Part shown: in pieces, positions 36,543-44,056 of the stretch | How positions within the stretch are numbered: the first letter of the stretch is position 1 | Layout: each line of letters opens with the position of its first letter | Assembly (NCBI RefSeq): GCF_001695855.1 | Contig: NZ_MBSS01000012.1 | Location: forward strand, 682,001 to 746,000 | Reading direction: 5' to 3' | From: Ensifer sp. LC163 | GTDB taxonomy: Bacteria; Pseudomonadota; Alphaproteobacteria; Rhizobiales; Rhizobiaceae | Length of the DNA: 64,000 bases | The notes under the pieces: model-generated | What the model saw: the letters and a program-made list of their open reading frames with translations, nothing else | The model's database searches: none | What the model was told of the DNA's origin: nothing | Made by a program: the position numbers and the translations under genes

Positions 36543-38545
36543 CGGCCTGCTCCTTTCCGTTCACTCTCTGCTTCTTCCTTCAGATGATCGGCGACGATCT
36601 TCCTCAGCGAGAATCCGTCATCGACTTCCGACCGGGCATCTGGCACCGGTTCCCGGATCAGTGACGTCACATCGTCACCGAGATGATGGGCAAGAATTTC
36701 CGCGAGGGTGGGCACGTCGGGCTTGGGGATTTCGATATGCGTCTCCAGTCGCCCGGATCGTTTGATCGCCTCGTCGATATCGCCTAGGCGGTTGGTGGCG
36801 CCGACGATGATCAGCCCTTCGCTCTTCACGGCGCCGTCGAGCAGTTCCAGCGCCTTGTTGACGACAGCATTCCAATAGTCCGAGTACTCCCGCTCCGCCG
36901 GCTGCCGTTTGCCGATGCCGTCGATCTCGTCGATGAACAGGATAGACGGCGCCATGGCCCGCGCCTCGATGAAGGTCTTCGCCATCTTGTCGATCACGTC
37001 GTTCAGATGTCCGCCCTGCAGCCAGGTGGAAACGGACGTGACGACCAGCGGGATCTGCAAACTGTTGCACAGTGCCCGGGCAAAGGTCGTCTTGCCGGTT
37101 CCGGGCGGACCCGACAGCAGCAGCTTGGTGCTCATCTCCGACCAGGCAAGGACGCTCGCCCGGTAATCGTCGAGGTCCGCCTTCAGATCGAGCGCCCAGT
37201 CCTTCGCCCTGCCGTATCCGGATAGTGTTTCGACGGTCACCGGTGACCTGCTGCTGAGTTCGCCGGGTGTCGGCAGAGGTTCCGGCTGGATGACTTCTGC
37301 TCCGGACGGCTTGTCCTTCTTCCAGCGGCCGTTGCCTTCATTCTCGGACGTCTTCGGCTTCTCGTCCGATCCTGATGCCTTCTCCGTGGATGTGGTGGAA
37401 GGCTTCGATCCGGATCCGTTTGCTCCGGAGCCCGATGCCTTGTCGCCACCCCCGCCGCCCTCGCCATCGCCGTCCTCTCCCTCGAAGTCGCCGCGATTGC
37501 GTTCGACAAGCGTGGCAACGACAGTCAGCACGTCTCGAACATGCCGTCCCGGACGGAAGGCAAGAACGAGATCCTCGAGCGACAGCCAGCGCGCATCGGA
37601 ATCCGACGGCAGGCCCAGCGTCTCGATTGCCGTGTCCGGATAAAGCGCCTCGACCAGATCAGCGACGAACCTCCGATCGAGCTTTCCCGTCTCCAGCGAC
37701 AGGTCGGCGGAGATGCGCAGCAGGGAGGGAATGTCCGATCGCTTTTCCACAATGGCAAGGATCGGAAAGTCACGAGACAGCGCGCTGATCATCCGCCGGC
37801 GCAGGGCGTTGCCCGTGACACGATGCACGCCGGCGCCCGAGAACGTCATAACACGCTTGCGTGCCTCTCCTTCCACGACGTCGAAATGATCGTCGTTGAA
37901 CATGAGGTCCGACTCGACGATCGCGAACGGGCCGCCGGGCACGAGTCGGGATTTTTCCAGGAGCCGCAGAACCTCCCGCTCGAAGCCTGCAAGTGGCGCA
38001 TGGAGGGTGACGACCGGCGTCACACCGGTCAGCGCATAAACAATCTCCCGAAGGGATCGCCTTCCACTCTCGGCCGCGCGTGCCAGTGCCAGGGCGGACA
38101 CAACATGACTGACCAGCGGCGCGGCGGCTGCCCGATCCACAAGGCCGACGGCGTAGGTACGCCGATCGACTCCGTTGCCCAGCACTGCGTCTTGCGCGAT
38201 GGCGCCACCCCGCTTCCCGGCAAAGGCAGGCAGTGGCGAGGCCAGCGGCGCGTCGATGGTCTCCATCGTCACGGCACCGTCGCCGCCAATGCCGGTGCCT
38301 GGCTTGCCCGTCTCCTTCGGTGCGACAAGCCAGGCACCAAAATTCCGCCGGAACCAGGCACCGTCACGGATCGGATCGCCGCTCAGCCTTGAGGTGTCGA
38401 AGGCCGGTGTGTAGCGGCAGAGCAGATGGCCATCGATATCGACGATCCTGGCCTCAAGCAGACCGTTGCGCAGCGCGATCCGGCGCGCCTCGCGACGGGC
38501 AAGATGCTGGAGCCGGTGAACGAACAGTCGGGCGAGTTTATCCAT
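36539..38545 (-). CDS. AAA ATPase, partner of the M41 peptidase
   Basis: 668 residues from MDKLARLFVHRLQHLARREA (GGAGGT eight bases upstream). The C-terminal AAA core has Walker A GPPGTGKTTFARAL (about residue 480), Walker B ILFIDEIDGIG (about 537), sensor and arginine-finger region GATNRLGDIDEAIKRSGRLE. The first 350 residues have no family I can name; a Gly/Ser/Glu-rich linker of about 60 residues joins them to the AAA core. It likely unfolds substrates for the separate M41 subunit. Confidence 0.8.
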   Translation of the reverse strand: MDKLARLFVHRLQHLARREARRIALRNGLLEARIVDIDGHLLCRYTPAFDTSRLSGDPIRDGAWFRRNFGAWLVAPKETGKPGTGIGGDGAVTMETIDAPLASPLPAFAGKRGGAIAQDAVLGNGVDRRTYAVGLVDRAAAAPLVSHVVSALALARAAESGRRSLREIVYALTGVTPVVTLHAPLAGFEREVLRLLEKSRLVPGGPFAIVESDLMFNDDHFDVVEGEARKRVMTFSGAGVHRVTGNALRRRMISALSRDFPILAIVEKRSDIPSLLRISADLSLETGKLDRRFVADLVEALYPDTAIETLGLPSDSDARWLSLEDLVLAFRPGRHVRDVLTVVATLVERNRGDFEGEDGDGEGGGGGDKASGSGANGSGSKPSTTSTEKASGSDEKPKTSENEGNGRWKKDKPSGAEVIQPEPLPTPGELSSRSPVTVETLSGYGRAKDWALDLKADLDDYRASVLAWSEMSTKLLLSGPPGTGKTTFARALCNSLQIPLVVTSVSTWLQGGHLNDVIDKMAKTFIEARAMAPSILFIDEIDGIGKRQPAEREYSDYWNAVVNKALELLDGAVKSEGLIIVGATNRLGDIDEAIKRSGRLETHIEIPKPDVPTLAEILAHHLGDDVTSLIREPVPDARSEVDDGFSLRKIVADHLKEEAESERKGAGR

Positions 38546-39080
38546 CGATCCGACCTCCGGTGTCCGCGGCAATAATTGCCGTCCTGGCGTTCTGCACCGG
38601 ATCGCGCGGCCGCATTCGGCCACGCCGCCGCCCGTCAATGGCACCGGGCCTCGGGATCATCGCCAACACACGCTCGCGCGGCGAACGACGCGGCGGATGC
38701 GCGTCAGCCGACGAACCAGTCGAGGCAAACAGACTCAGATGCTCGTTCCGGGACCGACCGAGATCCCGGTTGCGGTTCCTCAGCCAGTCGAGCAGCAGGC
38801 GACATGCGGCGTTGCCGCCGTCGGCACCTGTACGCAACCGAAGCATCAGAGACTCTGGCACAAGGCCATCCAGCAGAGGACCTTGCCGGACGAAGGCGAG
38901 CGCCAGACCGATCAGAACGGCGGGATCGTCAGCAGAACTCGGATTCTGATGGACTCCAGAGAATACGAGGCAAGGCATATTGGCCAGCCTACTTTGGACG
39001 CAGGGCGACGCGGTGATCTCGGTCGTGATCGCTTCGCAATGGAAGCCGGCCACAGACGGGCTGCGGGTATCGATGGACAT
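38538..39080 (-). CDS. Hypothetical protein coupled to the AAA gene
   Basis: 180 residues from MSIDTRSPSVAGFHCEAITT, with GAGGAGAC upstream of the ATG. It overlaps the start of the AAA gene by 8 bp. The first 120 residues look globular (CLVFSGVHQNPSS, AVLIGLALAFVRQGPLL), the last 60 are Arg/Pro-rich and probably disordered. No known family. Confidence 0.6.
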   Translation of the reverse strand: MSIDTRSPSVAGFHCEAITTEITASPCVQSRLANMPCLVFSGVHQNPSSADDPAVLIGLALAFVRQGPLLDGLVPESLMLRLRTGADGGNAACRLLLDWLRNRNRDLGRSRNEHLSLFASTGSSADAHPPRRSPRERVLAMIPRPGAIDGRRRGRMRPRDPVQNARTAIIAADTGGRIDG

Positions 39081-39189
39081 GACTGTCTCCTCGCCAGAGC
39101 GCATCGCATCCGGCGTTCGTGGAATGGATAGGACTGGGGAAAGCCGGCCACGCACTCGGCGCGGCCGCGATCAGTGCCGTTAAGGCTCG

Positions 39190-40260
39190 TCAGTGCCGGC
39201 GCGCACGACGGGCGAAGCCAACCCGGATACGGACCGGTTCCGGCTCGTCGTCCTGATCCTCATCGAAGCAGCCGAGATCGTAGTGACCATCGACCTCGTC
39301 CTGCGCGACCATCGCCTGCTCTTCCTCGTAGCTGCGCGCCGGACCGTTCAAGGCGATCAGCGGCTTTCCGGTCCCGGTCGAGGGGCACATCGCATCCGAC
39401 GCGACCACCGCCATGACACCAAGGGCCTTGCGGGCTTCCGCCTCAAGGAGCTGCTGCACGCGGCGGCCGAAGCGGAGGCGCAGTTCGGCCATGCAGGCCG
39501 CAACTCCATCGATCTCCAGCAGATCGTCGATCTCGGACAAAGCCCAAATGCCGGTGGCATGATCGCTCGGGCGGCTGGCGCCATCGACGATGGCAACCTC
39601 GACCGTGTCGACCATCAGGCGCTTATGATGCTTGTAGAGCCAGTCCGGCAGCACCATCGCCGACGCCATCATCTTCAGCTTCAACTCCTCGAGACGGCTG
39701 GTGTCGCCATAGGAGGCGAGCGAACGCTTGAGGTCGAGGATGTAGGCTGTATGTCGGGCGCGGTTCACAAGGATGAGGTCGGGCGTATAACTGCCCTTGG
39801 CCGGCGCCTCGCAGTCGAGCTTCACACCATCGAGGTTCGACCAGTCGTTACCGGACACGGCATCGAGCGCGGCCCTGACCAGCGGCAGCTTCAGCGACTG
39901 CGTCAAGACGGTGATATTGGGATTAGCCTTCGCCAGACGCTCGACCGCCTGCTCCAGCAGCTTGCCTTCGCGGAACGAGACGGCGCGAACGAGCGAGGCG
40001 ATGTGAACGTAATGCCCGAGGATCTCGTCCTCGATCGGTTCACCGTCGGCGATGGCCGCGATGGCGCGATCGATCAGCAGATCGAGATCGGCCTCGACTT
40101 CGGCGAAGCGAACGATATACGGATGGCGGCGCAGCGCGGGCGGTTCGCCGATGCCGATCCGAGCGCCGGGGCCGAACGAACGCTGGGAGAACATGGATGC
40201 CGCTGCTGCGGTCGAACGGAGAACTTCCCCGGCGGGGACAGAGAGAGTATGCGTGGTCAT
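39190..40260 (-). CDS. Hypothetical protein with PD-(D/E)xK-like motif
   Basis: 356 residues. Central segment YTPDLILVNRARHTAYILDL followed by KRS has the spacing of a PD-(D/E)xK nuclease core (Pro-Asp, then Asp-x-Lys). Upstream helices and a downstream LEELKLKMMASAMVLPDWLY are compatible with that fold. The C-terminus is Arg-rich. It lies between the 180-residue gene and the DUF3102-like gene on the same strand. The nuclease reading is inference from one motif. Confidence 0.55.
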   Translation of the reverse strand: MTTHTLSVPAGEVLRSTAAAASMFSQRSFGPGARIGIGEPPALRRHPYIVRFAEVEADLDLLIDRAIAAIADGEPIEDEILGHYVHIASLVRAVSFREGKLLEQAVERLAKANPNITVLTQSLKLPLVRAALDAVSGNDWSNLDGVKLDCEAPAKGSYTPDLILVNRARHTAYILDLKRSLASYGDTSRLEELKLKMMASAMVLPDWLYKHHKRLMVDTVEVAIVDGASRPSDHATGIWALSEIDDLLEIDGVAACMAELRLRFGRRVQQLLEAEARKALGVMAVVASDAMCPSTGTGKPLIALNGPARSYEEEQAMVAQDEVDGHYDLGCFDEDQDDEPEPVRIRVGFARRARRH

Positions 40261-40597
40261 AGCCCGATTCCTTTTACGCGAAGGCTGAGGGTCAGGCCCT
40301 TGTCGATGTTGGTAGCATCGGCTTGGGCCGTTTTGTGTCCGGTCTTCCGAACAGCCACAACCTGACAGGACCGGCGGCTGGGCTCAAGGACCCGGAACGG
40401 AAAAAAGGAACAAAGCCGGTACAAGGTTAACAGTGGGCTCACGAGCGTTAGGCCCGGCGAACGCGTCAGTCGATCGGCATTGCCCGTAAGCGCGTCGCCG
40501 CTCGCGATCGCTTGCAAAAAGAAAAGGGCCGACGTGCGGCCCCTTCGAGTTTGGAGGGAAGGCCGGGATTCCGGCCGCCCAGTCTTGGGCCAACGCA
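40261..40597. other. 337-bp intergenic region in the cargo cluster
   Basis: No convincing gene. It holds the terminator of the DUF3102-like gene (40524-40545) and, presumably, the promoter of the gene cluster that starts at 40260 and runs on the minus strand. Confidence 0.5.
40524..40545 (-). terminator. Rho-independent terminator of the DUF3102-like gene
   Basis: On the minus strand AAGGGGCCG-CACGT-CGGCCCTT (one bulged G) followed by TTCTTTTT, 50 bp after the gene's stop codon. Confidence 0.65.
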
Positions 40598-41824
40598 TCA
40601 AACGGCGGCGTTCGGTGGCGTTGCGGATTTCGCAACGATGCCCAACTCGGACTTGATCCGGCCGACGATCTCCGCGCGCGTCGGGCGCTTTTCAGGCTTG
40701 GCAAGTGCTTCAGCGACGGAAGGGACGTCAACGTCCGATGTGCGCTTGGAATTGGGCGCCTCGATCGTGGCAGTGGCTCCAAAAGCCGCAGCGATAGACT
40801 CCATCCTTTTTTCCACCGAGGGGATGCCGGTGACTACCGAATCAGGGCTGCCGCTGACATCCGCAGAAATCGGTCCGTCCGCGCCAACCTCGGCGGCAAC
40901 GTTCGCGCTCGGCGCCTCACTGGTTTCCACGCCTGGCCAGGCTGAGGCACTTGATTTAGAGGTGGCCCATTCCAGGATCGGCACGACTTCCGCTTCCAAC
41001 CAGCTCCGAAGCTCGCCTTTGTCCGGCCATGTCGTTTCGCTGCCCATCTTATAGAGCAGCGCGCTGACCGCGGCCCAGCCAGTCTTGCCCGGGAGGGCGG
41101 CAGTCGAGATCACGTACACCGCAGTCGGAAAGGGCCCTACAAACTGCGCCAGGCTTTCCAGTTCCCTATGAGCAAGGCGTGCCGTCAGATGTGTCTTTTC
41201 AGCGAGGGTCTTCTTGACGATGTTCTTCTTCGGCAACGCCTCACTGACGTGCGTGCGGATCTCCTCCAGGTGTCCGACGAAGGATTTGATGCCATCCCGG
41301 ACCTTGATCGCAATGATCGCTTTGAGCCCGTCAAGGCCGCCGACATCGTACGGATCGATCTGCGGCCGTGCCTCTGCCTCGTTTTTCGAGCCGGCCACAA
41401 TCACCGCAACATCCTGCACCCTGAGCTTACCGTTCTGGGCGGCGAAGCCAATAGCCTGCTCGATCTGCTCGGGCTCCGCAGCACTCAGCTTTCCAAGAAC
41501 CGTCGGGCCGACGGCCAGTTCCACCAGGATGTCCTTGTAGCGAGCCAGGTTGCGAAACACCGCGCGCTGGGTCCGGACGTGGCGCGCGGTATAGCCGCAG
41601 CGCTCGACCGCCCACTTTTCCAAGGTTCCTTCCGGGAGCAGCTCCGCTGCGTGTTCAAGGTGCTCGCCGAGCTTGAAGGCCTCTTCAGTGGAACGACGCG
41701 AAACGTTGATCAAGAACATGGCCGTCTCTTCGAGCTGGCTCTTGATGTCTTCTGTGACAGCGTTGACTTCGTAGAACGTGTGGGCGGCGGATGGGAAGGC
41801 GAGTGCGTTGGCAGTCTTGGTCAT
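40598..41824 (-). CDS. DUF3102-like / ParB-related hypothetical protein
   Basis: 408 residues from MTKTANALAFPSAAHTFYEV (GGAG six bases upstream). Residues 45-100 (GEHLEHAAELLPEGTLEKWA, CGYTARHVRTQRAVF) resemble the DUF3102 family found on phages and conjugative elements, which pairs a helical DNA-binding-like region with ParB-type genes. The C-terminal 150 residues are Ala/Ser/Pro-rich and low complexity, ending RPTRAEIVGRIKSELGI. Function unknown; a role in element maintenance is plausible. Confidence 0.55.
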   Translation of the reverse strand: MTKTANALAFPSAAHTFYEVNAVTEDIKSQLEETAMFLINVSRRSTEEAFKLGEHLEHAAELLPEGTLEKWAVERCGYTARHVRTQRAVFRNLARYKDILVELAVGPTVLGKLSAAEPEQIEQAIGFAAQNGKLRVQDVAVIVAGSKNEAEARPQIDPYDVGGLDGLKAIIAIKVRDGIKSFVGHLEEIRTHVSEALPKKNIVKKTLAEKTHLTARLAHRELESLAQFVGPFPTAVYVISTAALPGKTGWAAVSALLYKMGSETTWPDKGELRSWLEAEVVPILEWATSKSSASAWPGVETSEAPSANVAAEVGADGPISADVSGSPDSVVTGIPSVEKRMESIAAAFGATATIEAPNSKRTSDVDVPSVAEALAKPEKRPTRAEIVGRIKSELGIVAKSATPPNAAV

Positions 41825-42171
41825 GGGTAACTCCATGTAAGAGGAATGATCGTAAAAGCATATCTGCTCTCACCCCTCCATTATCTCAGGTATCTACCTG
41901 TGGCGCCACCAATCTAAGGTTTTTGTAAATAAATGTAGCAAAGTAAAACATCGTAATAGTTACTTTTATTACTTAAAAATTGCCCGATTTCGATTCGAAA
42001 ACAGGGAATCTTGCTTGTTGAAGGCCCAAGTAATGCGCACAATTAATACGTGCGTTCACGTCATGCATCGAGGCCGGAAGGGGTACTCGCTCGGGCTCTT
42101 TCACGTCAGCCTGCCACCTGGTAGCAAGTTCAACAGAGTCCTATTTTCCAGTCAGAGAGCACGTCCATCCG
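41825..42171. other. AT-rich intergenic region with divergent promoters
   Basis: About 350 bp, visibly more AT-rich than the surroundings between 41890 and 42010 (runs such as TTTTTGTAAATAAATG, TTACTTTTATTACTTAAAAA). It separates the minus-strand cargo cluster from the plus-strand HNH gene. A 67-codon ORF at 42015 is probably not real because it overlaps the HNH gene in another frame. Confidence 0.5.
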
Positions 42172-43107
42172 ATGGCGAAGGCCATACTCACCACCAAGAT
42201 CGACCCGACGTACGATGACCTACCGGAGCAGCGGTATCACTTCCCGCGCACTTATCTACGTCAGGTCGAAGCCGCTCACCGGGACTGGATCGTCTATTAT
42301 GAGCCTAGGCGTCCGAGTGGCGATCTGATGAAATCCGGTGGCAAGCAGGCGTATTTCGCGACGGCGCGAATTGCCAACATCATCCCAGACCCATCGAAAC
42401 CCGATCACTACTACGCGCTAATCGAGGAGTTTCTGCCATTCGATCATGCCGTCCCGTTCAAGGAGACGGACCACTACTACGAAAGCGGCTTGCGCAAGGA
42501 AGACGGCTCGACGAACAAAGGCGCGTTCGGCCGCGCTGTCCGAAACATTCCCGACGCCGAATATGACCTTATCCTCGGCGCCGGCTTCGCGCATGTCCTC
42601 GGGAAGCGTGACCGCGAACGGCCTGCGCCGGATCCAGCCGAGGAAGCGCGCATCGGATTTGGCGACAACCCGCAGATGCCCTACGAGGCCGACAACATCG
42701 ATCGCCGCATCGTCACCCAGGTGCTTCAGCGTCCCTTCCGGGACCGCGCTTTCTCCGCAGCCATCAAGACGGCCTACCACGACACCTGCGCCGTCACCGG
42801 CCTCAAGCTCATCAACGGCGGCGGACGATCGGAAGTTCAGGCAGCGCACATTCGCCCCGTGGCGGACGGCGGCCCGGACAGCGTGCGAAATGGCATCGCA
42901 CTCTCCGGCACAGCGCATTGGATGTTCGACCGTGGGCTGATCTCGGTTGATGATGACTACAGCTTGATGATCGCAGGTGGCGGCGTACCCGATACCATCA
43001 CGCGGCTCATTAATCCGGAACGACGTTTGCTTGTGCCGACACGGGCTGACGAGCGGCCGCACTCGCAGTTCCTGCAATACCACCGGGAGCAAGTGTTCAA
43101 AGGGTGA
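42172..43107 (+). CDS. HNH endonuclease with PUA/EVE- or SRA-like N-terminal domain
   Basis: 311 residues. C-terminal HNH_2-type nuclease: Cys in TCAVTGLKLINGGGR, His in QAAHIRPVADGG, Asn in SVRNGIALSG, His in AHWMFDRGLI (residues about 205-265). The N-terminal 110 residues (RYHFPRTYLRQVEA, DWIVYYEPRR, QAYFATARIANII) have the aromatic-rich beta pattern of PUA-superfamily base readers such as EVE or SRA. Proteins with that combination cut DNA containing modified cytosines, so a type IV restriction role is likely. The gene is solitary and convergent with the defence operon. Confidence 0.72.
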   Translation: MAKAILTTKIDPTYDDLPEQRYHFPRTYLRQVEAAHRDWIVYYEPRRPSGDLMKSGGKQAYFATARIANIIPDPSKPDHYYALIEEFLPFDHAVPFKETDHYYESGLRKEDGSTNKGAFGRAVRNIPDAEYDLILGAGFAHVLGKRDRERPAPDPAEEARIGFGDNPQMPYEADNIDRRIVTQVLQRPFRDRAFSAAIKTAYHDTCAVTGLKLINGGGRSEVQAAHIRPVADGGPDSVRNGIALSGTAHWMFDRGLISVDDDYSLMIAGGGVPDTITRLINPERRLLVPTRADERPHSQFLQYHREQVFKG

Positions 43108-43110
43108 AGG

Positions 43111-43129
43111 AGCGGAAATGATTTCCGCT
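43111..43129. terminator. Palindrome after the EVE-like/HNH gene
   Basis: AGCGGAAATGATTTCCGCT, a perfect 9-bp inverted repeat 4 bp after the stop codon. Its central GCGGAAATGATTTCCGC is identical to the core of the 31531-31565 palindrome. Confidence 0.5.
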
Positions 43130-43306
43130 ATATGGGATCGATAACAAACTGCCAGCTCCGGAGCGACCAAGACACCGTACGTTCTCAGCCATTAAGTGCG
43201 TGAGCGCGATGATACGACGGTAGCAAAGCGTTACTTGAAGCCGCAGGCCTGACGAAAGCACGTTCGTGACACGTCATTGCCCGGCAATCAAACAGCAGTG
43301 TTTATA
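43130..43306. other. Gap between convergent HNH genes
   Basis: 177 bp between the end of the solitary HNH gene and the end of the operon HNH gene. No ORF or further structure that I can support. Confidence 0.5.
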
Positions 43307-44056
43307 TTAATCCTTGTAGGAAAATGCGGCACGATGCCATGCCAATTTTTCTCGATGTTTTACGCTCAACGGAAGCGGCCTCTGCCAACGTAACAATGCC
43401 CTTGCATCGGGGCCAAGCGAAGGAGAAAAGAGCGGCTTCCCTGCATCATCGAAACTCGCGAGACCACTATCGAATGCAGCATCCCAGAGAGCCGAGAGAA
43501 GTAGGCCGTTGTGAACGTCAAGCCGCTCGGCATCGCTGTCGCAATCCTTCCAAGGCTTGATGTGGGAGGCTCGGAGAAGCGCTTCGTCGGCAATACCCGT
43601 CAAAGGGCAACGCCCCTGCCAGTATGCCATCAGCCGCTCGCGAAAGATGTTTTGCCCGACCCGTTGAACCACAAGTCGCTCCGCTTCGGTCGTTTTCCGA
43701 AGACCCTTCGTCTGGTGAAGGAACTCCTGAAGCGGCGCATCCGGAAGGCTGACAGCGAGCTCGTAAACTCGCGGCATCGCTGCATAAAGCATAACCAAGT
43801 CGGCGAACCGAAAGCGCGCGAGGCCCGGTCCCCCACCATTCGGTTCCAGACCGATCTCGGCGATGACGCCGGGGTGATCAATCGCGAGGACCCAGCCGCC
43901 GGTATTTTCGCGTGCGAGCCAGAGCGAGCCCTGCGCGGTTGTCGAGGTGTAGTGCCGCCAGCCGTTGAGTTCTCCATGTGACCGCCGGAAACCGTTCTGA
44001 AATGCTACCTTGTCGCATTCCTGACGGGAAACAAAGGACTGCGGCGACTCGATCAT
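43307..44056 (-). CDS. HNH endonuclease, last gene of the defence operon
   Basis: 249 residues. The HNH_2-type nuclease lies at residues 155-215: Cys in RCPLTGIADE, His in RASHIKPWKDC, Asn in DVHNGLLLSALWDAAFD. The N-terminal 130 residues contain a beta-rich part (LNGWRHYTSTTAQGSLWLAR, GWVLAIDHPGVIAEIG) of no family I recognise that may sense DNA or partner proteins. The ATG shares one base with the stop codon of the SMC-like gene (TGATG), so translation is coupled. Likely the effector nuclease of the operon. Confidence 0.78.
   Translation of the reverse strand: MIESPQSFVSRQECDKVAFQNGFRRSHGELNGWRHYTSTTAQGSLWLARENTGGWVLAIDHPGVIAEIGLEPNGGGPGLARFRFADLVMLYAAMPRVYELAVSLPDAPLQEFLHQTKGLRKTTEAERLVVQRVGQNIFRERLMAYWQGRCPLTGIADEALLRASHIKPWKDCDSDAERLDVHNGLLLSALWDAAFDSGLASFDDAGKPLFSPSLGPDARALLRWQRPLPLSVKHREKLAWHRAAFSYKD

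Noticed and set aside
42015-42218. 67-codon ORF before the EVE-like/HNH gene
   Set aside because: It overlaps the real gene start in another frame, has no ribosome site, and its end is a frame-shadow of the HNH N-terminus.
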